Shown here: piece by piece, positions 55,730 to 64,000 of the stretch
Numbering within the stretch: the stretch's first letter is position 1
Layout of the letters: every line of letters begins with the position of its first letter
Position numbers and translations under genes: made by a program
The notes under the pieces: generated by a model
Seen by the model: only the letters and a program-made list of their open reading frames with translations
The model's database searches: none
Told to the model about the DNA's origin: nothing
Origin: Shewanella intestini
GTDB taxonomy: Bacteria; Pseudomonadota; Gammaproteobacteria; Enterobacterales; Shewanellaceae
Assembly: GCF_018221465.1 (NCBI RefSeq)
Contig: NZ_JAAIKR010000007.1
Span: 123,420-187,419, forward strand
Length of the DNA: 64,000 nt
Direction: 5' to 3'

Positions 55730-58700
55730 TTATGGGATTATGTTGCCATTATTTTCCTCTAATGGTGCAACAGCATTATTTGCTTCAACAGCATTACCAT
55801 TTGCTGAGGAGTTATCAGAGATAAGTAAGCTGCCGTCGTCTAGCATTGAAGTAATTAAGTTAGTGATATCAGTGCCGTATTGAGCAGATAAGTCTACACC
55901 GTCGAGAATGATGGTTTGTTCTATTGTGCCGTTACCATCGGTATCTATTTCGATAGTGGTGTTGCCGTTATCAAAGTTAAACGATAAGTAGTTTTCAAGG
56001 TTATTAGTGTCTTGAGTTTGCAATAAGTCACTAATGTCTAGCGTATCTTGGTTGATGACAAAGTCAGTAATGGTATCGGTGCCAGTATTATTTTGTTGCC
56101 ATGCAAATATGTCTTCACCTGCGCCACCTATTAACAAGTCATCGCCTAAGCCGCCGATTAATAAATCATTACCGTCTCCACCAATTAATAAGTCATTGCC
56201 TTGACCCCCTACGAGTACATCATCACCTTGGCCACCATCAAGAAGCGCACCATCACCAATTAAAAGGGTGCCAATAGCGCCGCCATTACCATCTGATACA
56301 TAGGCACCGTTATGCGTTGTACCATCACTGAGTGTTACGCTAAATGTCACTGCTTGTGTGACAAAGTCACCAGCTTCATCGCTGTTGGTTCCACTTAGTT
56401 GGTCTGTATCGATTGAGAACCAAAATTCGTCACCATTTGAAAAATCGTTATTGTCAAAGTTAGCGCTGAGAGTGGATTCATCATTGGAAATAGTGATGAC
56501 ATTTGAGGTGCTTATTCCTGAGGTATTGCTACCAATCGCAAACCTATCACTGGTATCAAAGTTGGCGCTGTCATCTAAGCCGCCCTCAAGGTTGATCGTG
56601 ATATTGCTAATATAAAGTCCTGCAATGGCGCTATTGAACGTAAAGCCAATTTGATTATTGCCATTGGTATTATATGTGTCACCACGTTTAACGATGGCGT
56701 TAAACGCTGTAGGCAACTGATTACCGCTGCTGGCGGCAATAATGATGTCATTGCCTGCGCCACCAATAAGTTGGTTACTGTTAATAAAGTTAAAATCTAC
56801 GTCGGCAGAGTCGCTGGCACCATTGCCGTCAATTTGATAATTGAAATTGCTTTCATTGGTTGCATTAGCCACTGTGACAATATCATTTGTTAGGGTGGCA
56901 TCACCTGTGACGTTGGTTATTTCGGTTGAGTAAGGGGTTTTGTCGCCATGAGTTAGGTATTCCACAGGAATATCAATGGTACTGCCTGATGACAAGTTGG
57001 AGATAAGATTATTGACGTTGGCATCAACACCTGCATAGTAATTGATATTTAAGACTAATTCTAAGCTGTCGGCATCGCCGTCATTATCAGTAATGGTGAC
57101 TTGTATATTTTCACTTTGGTTAAGTACGTTACGGTCTACATCAATTGAGTAGCTGTAGCTGCCGGTTTCAAAGTTGACAGTAAGTTCACCGCCCAACACG
57201 GTTGGGATAATTTGAATGAGGTTGTCAGGGTCGTATACATAGGTAGTACCGTCAATGGTAATGCTAGTAACATTTCCGCCGTCAGCGCCAATGAGCACAC
57301 CGTTGTTAGATGAGGCGTTAATAATGCCTAAATTACCTGTTATGGTGTTGCCTTCGAAGTAATTTAAAATCGTGCTGGTTAAGTCGTCGGCATTGTCGAC
57401 TTGTACTGCATACTCTTCAACATCGTTAGGGTTAGGGTATGCAATGGGATAGATATCGTCTAGTTCTGCGTTACCAATGCCGATACCAAAAGCAATATCA
57501 TAAAGAGGGTCACCGTTAGGGACATCATTAACAATATTGTTGAGGTAATTTTCCCAAGTTGTTTGCAGTGTGCTGTCAATGTCTTCACCAGAGCTTGGTT
57601 CGCCGTCTGAAATAAAGTACAGCAAGCTCTGATCTGCATTGGGTAGGGTACCGCTATTCATCACGGCATTTAATGCTGCGGCGTAATTGGTACCGCCACC
57701 GGCTATCAGGCCTTCGAGGGTACTAATTGCAGTAGCAATATCATCGACTAACCAACCTGTGGAAGAGGCTGAATTTGAAAAGCTTACGATTTGAATATTA
57801 ACATTACCTGTGTTGTCAACTTCATGTATAAGTGCACTTAATGCGGCGACAGCGGTTTCAAGATAGCTGGAACCATTACCTGCCGAACCATCCATACTGC
57901 CTGAGATATCAAGTACGATAGTTAGATTGGTGGTGATAGGGTCAGCACTGGCTTGCAAGCTTTGCGAAACGTCACTGGTAGAGGGTTGGTCGTCAACAAT
58001 ATTTATTCGCAGGTTACCACTGTCAGTGCCGTTTAATGCATTAGTGACGGTATAGTTAAATACTTCGCTGCTGTTATCACCGTTGGTGTTAGTTAATAAT
58101 GTGTATTGATAATCACCAGCACGGTGTTCGGCGCTGTCTTGGGTGTATACGACTAAGGTACCGACACTATTGGTAATCGTGATGACACCATTGACTGCGG
58201 CGACACCGTCGATTTGAGTGATGGTTGTGGTACCACTGATCCCTTCATCGTTATCGAGTAAGTTACCAGTAGTAATATTACTGCCGTTATTGGCAGCTGT
58301 ACCACTTGATAGCCCGGCTTCGTTGACGCTGTCTACATCATTTTTTGCATCAGGTGTTGAGTCTTGAACAATCCGCAGTCTAGCTTGAGCACTATTACCG
58401 TCAGCATCTGTTAATGTGTAGAAAATGGTGTCAGTGACTGATGCTTGACCATTGATTTCAGGCACTGATGAGGCAAAGGTATAACTGCCATTTTTGTTAA
58501 TAATAAGGGTGCCGCTGTCGGCAATCGTGACAGTAATATTGCCATCAGCATCGAAGCTGTCATAGGTGATACCGTCAATTTCAATGCTGGTTAACTCGGT
58601 AATATCTGCACCAATGTCGTCAATTCCGTTCCCATTCGTGCCTGCACCTGTAATTACGTTGCCATAAGCTGTGCCGCCAAAACCAATATGGTCGCGGTCA

Positions 58701-61700
58701 TTTTCTGCGGTGGGTGTTGTATCTTGCACATCAATAATAACTTGAGTCCATGGACTATTTTGATAACCGTTGCCAGCTTGATAATAGAAACTGTCGGTAA
58801 CATCGCCGCTGCTGTGGTCAATGTTGCTTGGCGCTTGGTAGCTGTAACTACCGTCAGCATTGATAGTGATAATACCGCCTAAAGTGGTGGTTAATGTATT
58901 GCCTGCTATTGCGGCATCAATTTCGTTGTTGCCAGTAATATCTGTTGCAAATGCCATTAAGGTAATGGCATGCCCTTCGACATCTACATCGTCACTAACA
59001 AAATCAGCGCCGGTTAGGTTAATTAATTCGCCTTCATCAATACTGAAATTGTCGCTATAAGTTATTGGTGCGTCACTTGCGCCAATGATATTAATCACAA
59101 CGGTGGCCGTGTCGGTTGCGCCGTTATCATCGGTCACGGTATAGGTGAAAGTATCTTGGGTAACTTGGCCCGCGGTTAATGAATTAAAGGCGTTGTTAGG
59201 GTTGTAAAGGTAAGTGCCATCACTGTATATGGTTAATAATGCACCGCTATCTAAGGTGATGGTACTGCCGTTAGTCACCGAGGTATGGTTAATAGCGGTG
59301 ATGCTAAAGTCGTTATTTTGAGCATCACTGTCATTTGCTAGCAATCCTGCATTTGGATCGCTAACAGTTAAGATGTTGTCTTCACCAGTGATGATTGCGC
59401 CTTGGCCTAAATTGGCACCGCTGGCATTGATTGAGGTTAAAACATAGTCGGATGAGTCACCACTGGTAACTGGGCTGGCATTGTTTGTTGCTTCAAACAC
59501 TAGGGTGTCGAACACGATATCGTCAGTGTCGATAATAAATGAGCCAGTATCGCCACTTTCATTGCTGAAGATGCCACTGCTTACAAGCTCACCATTGTAG
59601 TAGGCTTTCCAAACGCCTTGTTCAGCGGCATTTTCGTCCGCATATAACTTGGCTACTGAAAATTCGACATAATTCACTAATTCATTAAATTGCAGTTCAA
59701 TGCTTTCGGATAACCCTGTTGTCGGATCAAATTCAATTTGGGTTGATACTTGCCCGTCTGGACGAATGCTGCCATCAACCCCTATACCGTTGCCATTGAC
59801 TGTTGAGATAACACCTTCAATTTGTTTGCCCGCATTATCGTAAGTTAATGCCCGAATACTAAAGAGCGGATTGTTGTCAGCATCGACAGGAATTGATACG
59901 CCTGAAGTAAAGTTAGCAGTTGCATTGTAACTGGCACCTTGTGCGCCATCATTTTCAGCGTCGACATTATTGTAGTTAAGGGTAAGAGTGGCGGTATCAC
60001 TTAGGCCATTACCGTCACTAATGGTGTATTGAATGTCGGGAATGCTGGTGGTGCTTGTGTCATGCGTAAAGGTAAAACTGCCATCTTGATTAATGAGTAA
60101 TGTGCCACCTGTGACATTAACGGTGGCTTCGCCATCAATAAAGACAATGGCTGAGCCATTAATATGGGTGATAGTTAAACTGTCGTTATCAATATCGTTA
60201 TCTAGCCCTATGCCAGTATCGTCGGTGAGGAGGTTACCGGTTACGGTTTGGCTATCGTTGGCAATATATTGGTTATCTGTTGCTTGTGGTTGATCATTTT
60301 CAGGGGTGACGGTAATGGTGAGCGTTGCCGTTGCTCCTGTATTTGTCAGATAAACAATAACAGGAAGCACGCCGTTCCAATGTTGTGTTGGGGTGAATCG
60401 GTAAGAACCGTCACTGTTTAATTCAAGTAAGCCTCCGTCTAACATCACTGTGGAGTCAGCAGTGTAAACGGTGCTATCACCTGTGATGGTGAAAGAAACA
60501 ACTGACAAGTTGTTATCTGGGTCAGTATCATTACTGAGAACATTACCTTGGGCAATCGTATCTTCGGTAATGATTTTGTCGTCGTTGTTAGTTTGGGTTG
60601 GATCGTCGACATTTTCTAAATTAATAGTAATTTTAGCGGTATCTTCTGCGCCATTACTGTCAGTGACTTTAATATCTAGGGCGTAGCTACCTATATGGAT
60701 ATCGTCAATATCGATATTAACAGTGACCTCACCAGTATCTTTATTGATGGTAAAGACACCATTAGTTAGTGAGCCATCAATAAAGCTGAATGTGAGGGTA
60801 TCATTGGTATCTTTATCATTCGCAAATACTTGGCCAACAACGGTCCCAGCCAACGTACCTTCTAATATTGAACCAAAATCATAGCTATCATTATTGGCAA
60901 TATCAGTGGCGATGTCAGAACCAGAAAGAAACTCGGGTGCATCATTGGTTCCAACAATGGTGATAGTGATGTTATGAGTTGCTGTACCATCTGCAGAAGT
61001 TACAGTAATTGTACGGGTTAAGGTTTCGCCTTCAGTTAGCGATTGCACATCGATATGATCGTTGTTTAAGACGTAATCCCAACTACCGTCAGCATCAATA
61101 CTAAATGAACCGTAATTACCATCTGCAACATCAGTTTGTACTTGGAATGCGGCTTGACCGTCATCAACATCTGACATTGAAAGAGTGCCTGATACCGCTT
61201 CGACAGTGTTGCCATCAACATCGGTTGCGCCATCTTCAGTAACCATCCCTGAATCGCTATCACCGCTGGCTAGATCGACTGTAATATCAGCCGGATCGTT
61301 AGCACCAACAATGGTTATAGTGATGTTGTGGGTGACTGTACCATCAGCACTTGTGACGGTAATGGTGCGAGTTAAGGTTTCACCTTCAGTCAGTGATTGC
61401 ACATCGATATGATCGTTGTTTAAGACATAATCCCAATTGCCGTCAGCATCAATACTAAATGAACCGTAATTACTATCAGCAACATCGGTTTGTACTTGGA
61501 ATGCGGCTTGACCGTCATCAACATCACTAATGGTGAATGTGCCTGATACTGCTTCTACGGTATTGCCGTCCGCATCGCTTGCGCCATCTTCGGTAACAGT
61601 TGCGCTATCTGAGTCACCATTAGCTAAATCCACCGTGATATCAGCCGCATCGTTAGCACCAACAATGGTGATAGTAATGTTGTGAGTGGCAGTGCCATCA

Positions 61701-64000
61701 GCACTTGTGACGGTAATAGTGCGAGTTAAGGTTTCGCCTTCAGTCAGTGATTGCACATCGATATGATCGTTGTTTAAGACGTAATCCCAATTACCGTCAG
61801 CATCGATTGAGAAGCTACCGTAATTGCCATCTGCAACATCAGTTTGTACTTGGAATGCGGCTTGACCGTCATCAACATCTGAAATTGAAAGAGTGCCTGA
61901 AACCGCTTCTATAGTGTTGCCATCAACATCGCTTGTACCATCTTCGGTGACCATTCCTGAGTCGCTATCACCGCTGGCTAGGTCAACCGTAATATCAGCC
62001 GGATCGTTAGCACCAACAATGGTGATAGTAATGTTGTGAGTGGCAGTGCCATCTGCTGAAGTTACTGTGATCGTACGCGTTAAGGTTTCGCCTTCAGTCA
62101 GTGATTGCACATCGATATGATCGTTGTTTAAGACGTAATCCCAGTTACCGTCAGCATCAATACTAAATGAACCGTAATTACCATCAGCAACATCAGTTTG
62201 TACTTGGAATGCTGCTTGACCGTCATCGACATCGCTAATGGTTAATGTGCCTGATACCGCTTCAACTGTATTACTGTCCGCATCGCTTGTACCATCTTCG
62301 GTGACAGTCGCACTATCTGAATCGCCATTAGCTAAATCCACTGTAATATCAGCCGGATCGTTAGCACCAACAATGGTGATAGTGATGTTGTGGGTTGCAG
62401 TGCCATCTGCAGAAGTTACAGTAATTGTACGGGTTAAGGTTTCGCCTTCAGTCAGTGATTGCACATCGATATGATCGTTGTTTAAGACGTAATCCCAGTT
62501 ACCGTCAGCATCAATACTAAATGAACCGTAATTGCCATCTGCGACATCGGTTTGTACTTGGAATGCGGCTTGACCGTTATCAACATCGCTAATGGTTAAA
62601 GTGCCAGATACTGCTTCTAGGGTATTGCCATCAACATCGCTTGCGCCATCTTCGGTGACAGTCGCACTATCTGAATCGCCATTAGCTAAATCCACTGTAA
62701 TATCAGCCGGATCGTTAGCACCAACAATGGTGATAGTGATGTTGTGGGTTGCAGTGCCATCTGCTGAAGTTACTGTGATCGTGCGAGTTAAGGTTTCGCC
62801 TTCAGTCAGTGATTGCACATCGATATGATCGTTGTTTAAGACGTAATCCCAGTTACCGTCAGCATCAATACTAAATGAACCGTAATTGCCATCTGCGACA
62901 TCGGTTTGTACTTGGAATGCGGCTTGACCGTTATCAACATCGCTAATGGTTAAAGTGCCAGATACTGCTTCTAGGGTATTGCCATCAACATCGCTTGCGC
63001 CATCTTCAGTAACCATTCCTGAATCGCTATCACCGCTGGCTAGATCGACTGTAATATCAGCCGGATCGTTAGCACCAACAATGGTGATAGTGATGTTGTG
63101 GGTAGCTGTACCGTCAGCTGAGGTTACTGTGATCGTGCGAGTTAAGGTTTCGCCTTCAGTTAGCGATTGCACATCGATATGATCGTTGTTTAAGACGTAA
63201 TCCCAGTTACCGTCGGCATCAATACTAAATGAACCGTAATTACTATCAGCAACATCGGTTTGCACTTGGAATACGGCTTGACCGTCATCGACATCACTAA
63301 TGGTTAAAGTGCCTGATACCACTTCGACAGTGTTGCCATCAAGATCAGTTGCGCCATCTTCAGTAACAATTCCTGAGTCGCTGTCGCCACTGGCTAGATC
63401 AACCGTAATATCCGCCGGATCGTTAGCACCAACAATGGTGATAATGATGTTGTGAGTGGCAGTGCCATCTGCTGAAGTTACAGTAATTGTACGGGTTAAG
63501 GTTTCGCCTTCCGTTAGCGATTGCACATCGATATGATCGTTGTTTAAGACGTAATCCCAGTTACCGTCGGCATCAATACTAAATGAACCGTAATTACTAT
63601 CAGCAACATCGGTTTGCACTTGGAATACGGCTTGACCGTCATCGACATCACTAATGGTTAAAGTGCCTGATACCACTTCGACAGTGTTGCCATCAAGATC
63701 AGTTGCGCCATCTTCAGTAACAATTCCTGAGTCGCTGTCGCCACTGGCTAGATCAACCGTAATATCAGCCGCATCGTTAGCACCAACAATGGTGATAGTG
63801 ATGTTGTGGGTTGCAGTGCCATCTGCAGAAGTTACAGTAATTGTACGGGTTAAGGTTTCGCCTTCAGTCAGTGATTGCACATCGATATGGTCGTTGTTTA
63901 GTACGTAATCCCAGTTACCGTCAGCATCGATTGAGAAGCTACCGTAATTGCCATCTGCAACATCAGTTTGTACTTGGAATGCGGCTTGACCGTCATCGAC
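55730..64000 (-). CDS. bpfA: Giant RTX adhesin, LapA/BpfA type (N-terminus beyond window)
   Basis: The frame stays open to position 64000, so about 2756 C-terminal residues are visible and the start, retention module and LapG cleavage site are outside. From the visible N-terminal side: tandem 118-residue VCBS-type repeats (nine anchor copies), a cadherin-like domain (NDAPEFLSG, then DTGEVTVNI), several further bacterial Ig/VCBS-like units, and a von Willebrand A domain with the MIDAS motif DISGSMDGS. RTX nonapeptides follow (GGQGDDVLVGGQGNDLLIGG; GGLGDDLLIGG), then a type I secretion tail (DTITDFVINQDTLDISDLL). It is exported by the downstream genes, held on the surface and cut by the LapG-like protease when c-di-GMP is low. 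Confidence 0.93.
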   Translation of the reverse strand, partial: VDDGQAAFQVQTDVADGNYGSFSIDADGNWDYVLNNDHIDVQSLTEGETLTRTITVTSADGTATHNITITIVGANDAADITVDLASGDSDSGIVTEDGATDLDGNTVEVVSGTLTISDVDDGQAVFQVQTDVADSNYGSFSIDADGNWDYVLNNDHIDVQSLTEGETLTRTITVTSADGTATHNIIITIVGANDPADITVDLASGDSDSGIVTEDGATDLDGNTVEVVSGTLTISDVDDGQAVFQVQTDVADSNYGSFSIDADGNWDYVLNNDHIDVQSLTEGETLTRTITVTSADGTATHNITITIVGANDPADITVDLASGDSDSGMVTEDGASDVDGNTLEAVSGTLTISDVDNGQAAFQVQTDVADGNYGSFSIDADGNWDYVLNNDHIDVQSLTEGETLTRTITVTSADGTATHNITITIVGANDPADITVDLANGDSDSATVTEDGASDVDGNTLEAVSGTLTISDVDNGQAAFQVQTDVADGNYGSFSIDADGNWDYVLNNDHIDVQSLTEGETLTRTITVTSADGTATHNITITIVGANDPADITVDLANGDSDSATVTEDGTSDADSNTVEAVSGTLTISDVDDGQAAFQVQTDVADGNYGSFSIDADGNWDYVLNNDHIDVQSLTEGETLTRTITVTSADGTATHNITITIVGANDPADITVDLASGDSDSGMVTEDGTSDVDGNTIEAVSGTLSISDVDDGQAAFQVQTDVADGNYGSFSIDADGNWDYVLNNDHIDVQSLTEGETLTRTITVTSADGTATHNITITIVGANDAADITVDLANGDSDSATVTEDGASDADGNTVEAVSGTFTISDVDDGQAAFQVQTDVADSNYGSFSIDADGNWDYVLNNDHIDVQSLTEGETLTRTITVTSADGTVTHNITITIVGANDPADITVDLASGDSDSGMVTEDGATDVDGNTVEAVSGTLSMSDVDDGQAAFQVQTDVADGNYGSFSIDADGSWDYVLNNDHIDVQSLTEGETLTRTITVTSADGTATHNITITIVGTNDAPEFLSGSDIATDIANNDSYDFGSILEGTLAGTVVGQVFANDKDTNDTLTFSFIDGSLTNGVFTINKDTGEVTVNIDIDDIHIGSYALDIKVTDSNGAEDTAKITINLENVDDPTQTNNDDKIITEDTIAQGNVLSNDTDPDNNLSVVSFTITGDSTVYTADSTVMLDGGLLELNSDGSYRFTPTQHWNGVLPVIVYLTNTGATATLTITVTPENDQPQATDNQYIANDSQTVTGNLLTDDTGIGLDNDIDNDSLTITHINGSAIVFIDGEATVNVTGGTLLINQDGSFTFTHDTSTTSIPDIQYTISDGNGLSDTATLTLNYNNVDAENDGAQGASYNATANFTSGVSIPVDADNNPLFSIRALTYDNAGKQIEGVISTVNGNGIGVDGSIRPDGQVSTQIEFDPTTGLSESIELQFNELVNYVEFSVAKLYADENAAEQGVWKAYYNGELVSSGIFSNESGDTGSFIIDTDDIVFDTLVFEATNNASPVTSGDSSDYVLTSINASGANLGQGAIITGEDNILTVSDPNAGLLANDSDAQNNDFSITAINHTSVTNGSTITLDSGALLTIYSDGTYLYNPNNAFNSLTAGQVTQDTFTYTVTDDNGATDTATVVINIIGASDAPITYSDNFSIDEGELINLTGADFVSDDVDVEGHAITLMAFATDITGNNEIDAAIAGNTLTTTLGGIITINADGSYSYQAPSNIDHSSGDVTDSFYYQAGNGYQNSPWTQVIIDVQDTTPTAENDRDHIGFGGTAYGNVITGAGTNGNGIDDIGADITELTSIEIDGITYDSFDADGNITVTIADSGTLIINKNGSYTFASSVPEINGQASVTDTIFYTLTDADGNSAQARLRIVQDSTPDAKNDVDSVNEAGLSSGTAANNGSNITTGNLLDNDEGISGTTTITQIDGVAAVNGVITITNSVGTLVVYTQDSAEHRAGDYQYTLLTNTNGDNSSEVFNYTVTNALNGTDSGNLRINIVDDQPSTSDVSQSLQASADPITTNLTIVLDISGSMDGSAGNGSSYLETAVAALSALIHEVDNTGNVNIQIVSFSNSASSTGWLVDDIATAISTLEGLIAGGGTNYAAALNAVMNSGTLPNADQSLLYFISDGEPSSGEDIDSTLQTTWENYLNNIVNDVPNGDPLYDIAFGIGIGNAELDDIYPIAYPNPNDVEEYAVQVDNADDLTSTILNYFEGNTITGNLGIINASSNNGVLIGADGGNVTSITIDGTTYVYDPDNLIQIIPTVLGGELTVNFETGSYSYSIDVDRNVLNQSENIQVTITDNDGDADSLELVLNINYYAGVDANVNNLISNLSSGSTIDIPVEYLTHGDKTPYSTEITNVTGDATLTNDIVTVANATNESNFNYQIDGNGASDSADVDFNFINSNQLIGGAGNDIIIAASSGNQLPTAFNAIVKRGDTYNTNGNNQIGFTFNSAIAGLYISNITINLEGGLDDSANFDTSDRFAIGSNTSGISTSNVITISNDESTLSANFDNNDFSNGDEFWFSIDTDQLSGTNSDEAGDFVTQAVTFSVTLSDGTTHNGAYVSDGNGGAIGTLLIGDGALLDGGQGDDVLVGGQGNDLLIGGDGNDLLIGGLGDDLLIGGAGEDIFAWQQNNTGTDTITDFVINQDTLDISDLLQTQDTNNLENYLSFNFDNGNTTIEIDTDGNGTIEQTIILDGVDLSAQYGTDITNLITSMLDDGSLLISDNSSANGNAVEANNAVAPLEENNGNIIP
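60936..64000 (-). repeat. Tandem 354-bp repeats encoding VCBS-type domains
   Basis: The anchor GATTGCACATCGATATG recurs at 61041, 61395, 61749, 62103, 62457, 62811, 63165, 63519 and 63873 (last copy one base different), always exactly 354 bp apart. Each unit encodes 118 residues with the core DVQSLTEGETLTRTITV. Copies differ mainly in the TEDG-type linker. The array continues past the window end. Confidence 0.97.

Noticed and set aside
61185-63908. Series of plus-strand frames of 65-84 residues at 354-bp spacing
   Set aside because: They are antisense shadows of the adhesin repeats and share the repeat period; nothing suggests independent genes.
60936-64000. Regular repeats considered as a CRISPR array
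   Set aside because: The unit is 354 bp, fully coding in one frame, with no short repeat/spacer alternation and no cas genes.

Overview
This window reads as a chromosome segment of a Shewanella-type gammaproteobacterium. The evidence is combined: a Lap/Bpf-type RTX adhesin locus laid out as in Shewanella (adhesin, ABC exporter, membrane-fusion protein, TolC, OmpA-like lipoprotein, LapG protease, LapD receptor), several anaerobic-respiration molybdoenzymes with TAT signals, an ilvY/ilvC/ilvGMDA block, srkA next to dsbA, and AT-leaning codon use. I see no phage, IS element, CRISPR array or plasmid gene. Most of the window looks like core genome, with an accessory-like respiratory section at the left.

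Left part (1-12.6 kb): the 3' part of a YgiQ-type radical SAM gene, a porin, then a leftward operon for a membrane-bound molybdoenzyme (Mo subunit, four-cluster ferredoxin, TorD-type chaperone, b-type cytochrome). Across a long AT-rich divergent region lies a rightward pair resembling tetrathionate reductase TtrB-TtrA, without a membrane subunit of its own. The shared region holds an inverted repeat, a tandem 29-bp-period repeat and an ArcA-like box.

Middle-left (12.6-22.8 kb): small envelope or stress genes (a conserved secreted protein, a SYLF-domain protein, a YgbA-like Cys-rich protein, an EP-repeat membrane protein, a lipoprotein overlapping selO, DUF3630, srkA, dsbA), a candidate small RNA, a YtfK-like gene overlapping zapB tail to tail, and ilvE standing alone. 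Two short tandem repeats (8-bp GTCTAGTT x6; 6-bp GAGCCA x16) lie here.

Middle (22.8-46.5 kb): a 1507-residue beta-propeller/PAS/GGDEF/EAL sensor, two tandem PlsC-type acyltransferases, comM (yifB), then ilvY divergent from ilvC, and ilvGMDA preceded by a readable attenuator with a 14-codon Val/Leu/Ile-rich leader peptide. Then come a class V aminotransferase, ubiK, rep and a GAF-GAF-GGDEF protein with a degenerate EAL domain.

Right part (46.6-64 kb): a tRNA cluster (Arg-CCG, His-GTG, two identical Pro-TGG) and the leftward biofilm adhesin system. LapD senses cytoplasmic c-di-GMP and sequesters LapG. When c-di-GMP falls, LapG cuts the adhesin from the surface. The adhesin leaves through a type I channel encoded by the neighbouring genes. 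The adhesin gene runs off the right edge, and its visible N-terminal side consists of VCBS-type repeats of exactly 354 bp. Two further c-di-GMP enzymes in the same window could feed this switch.
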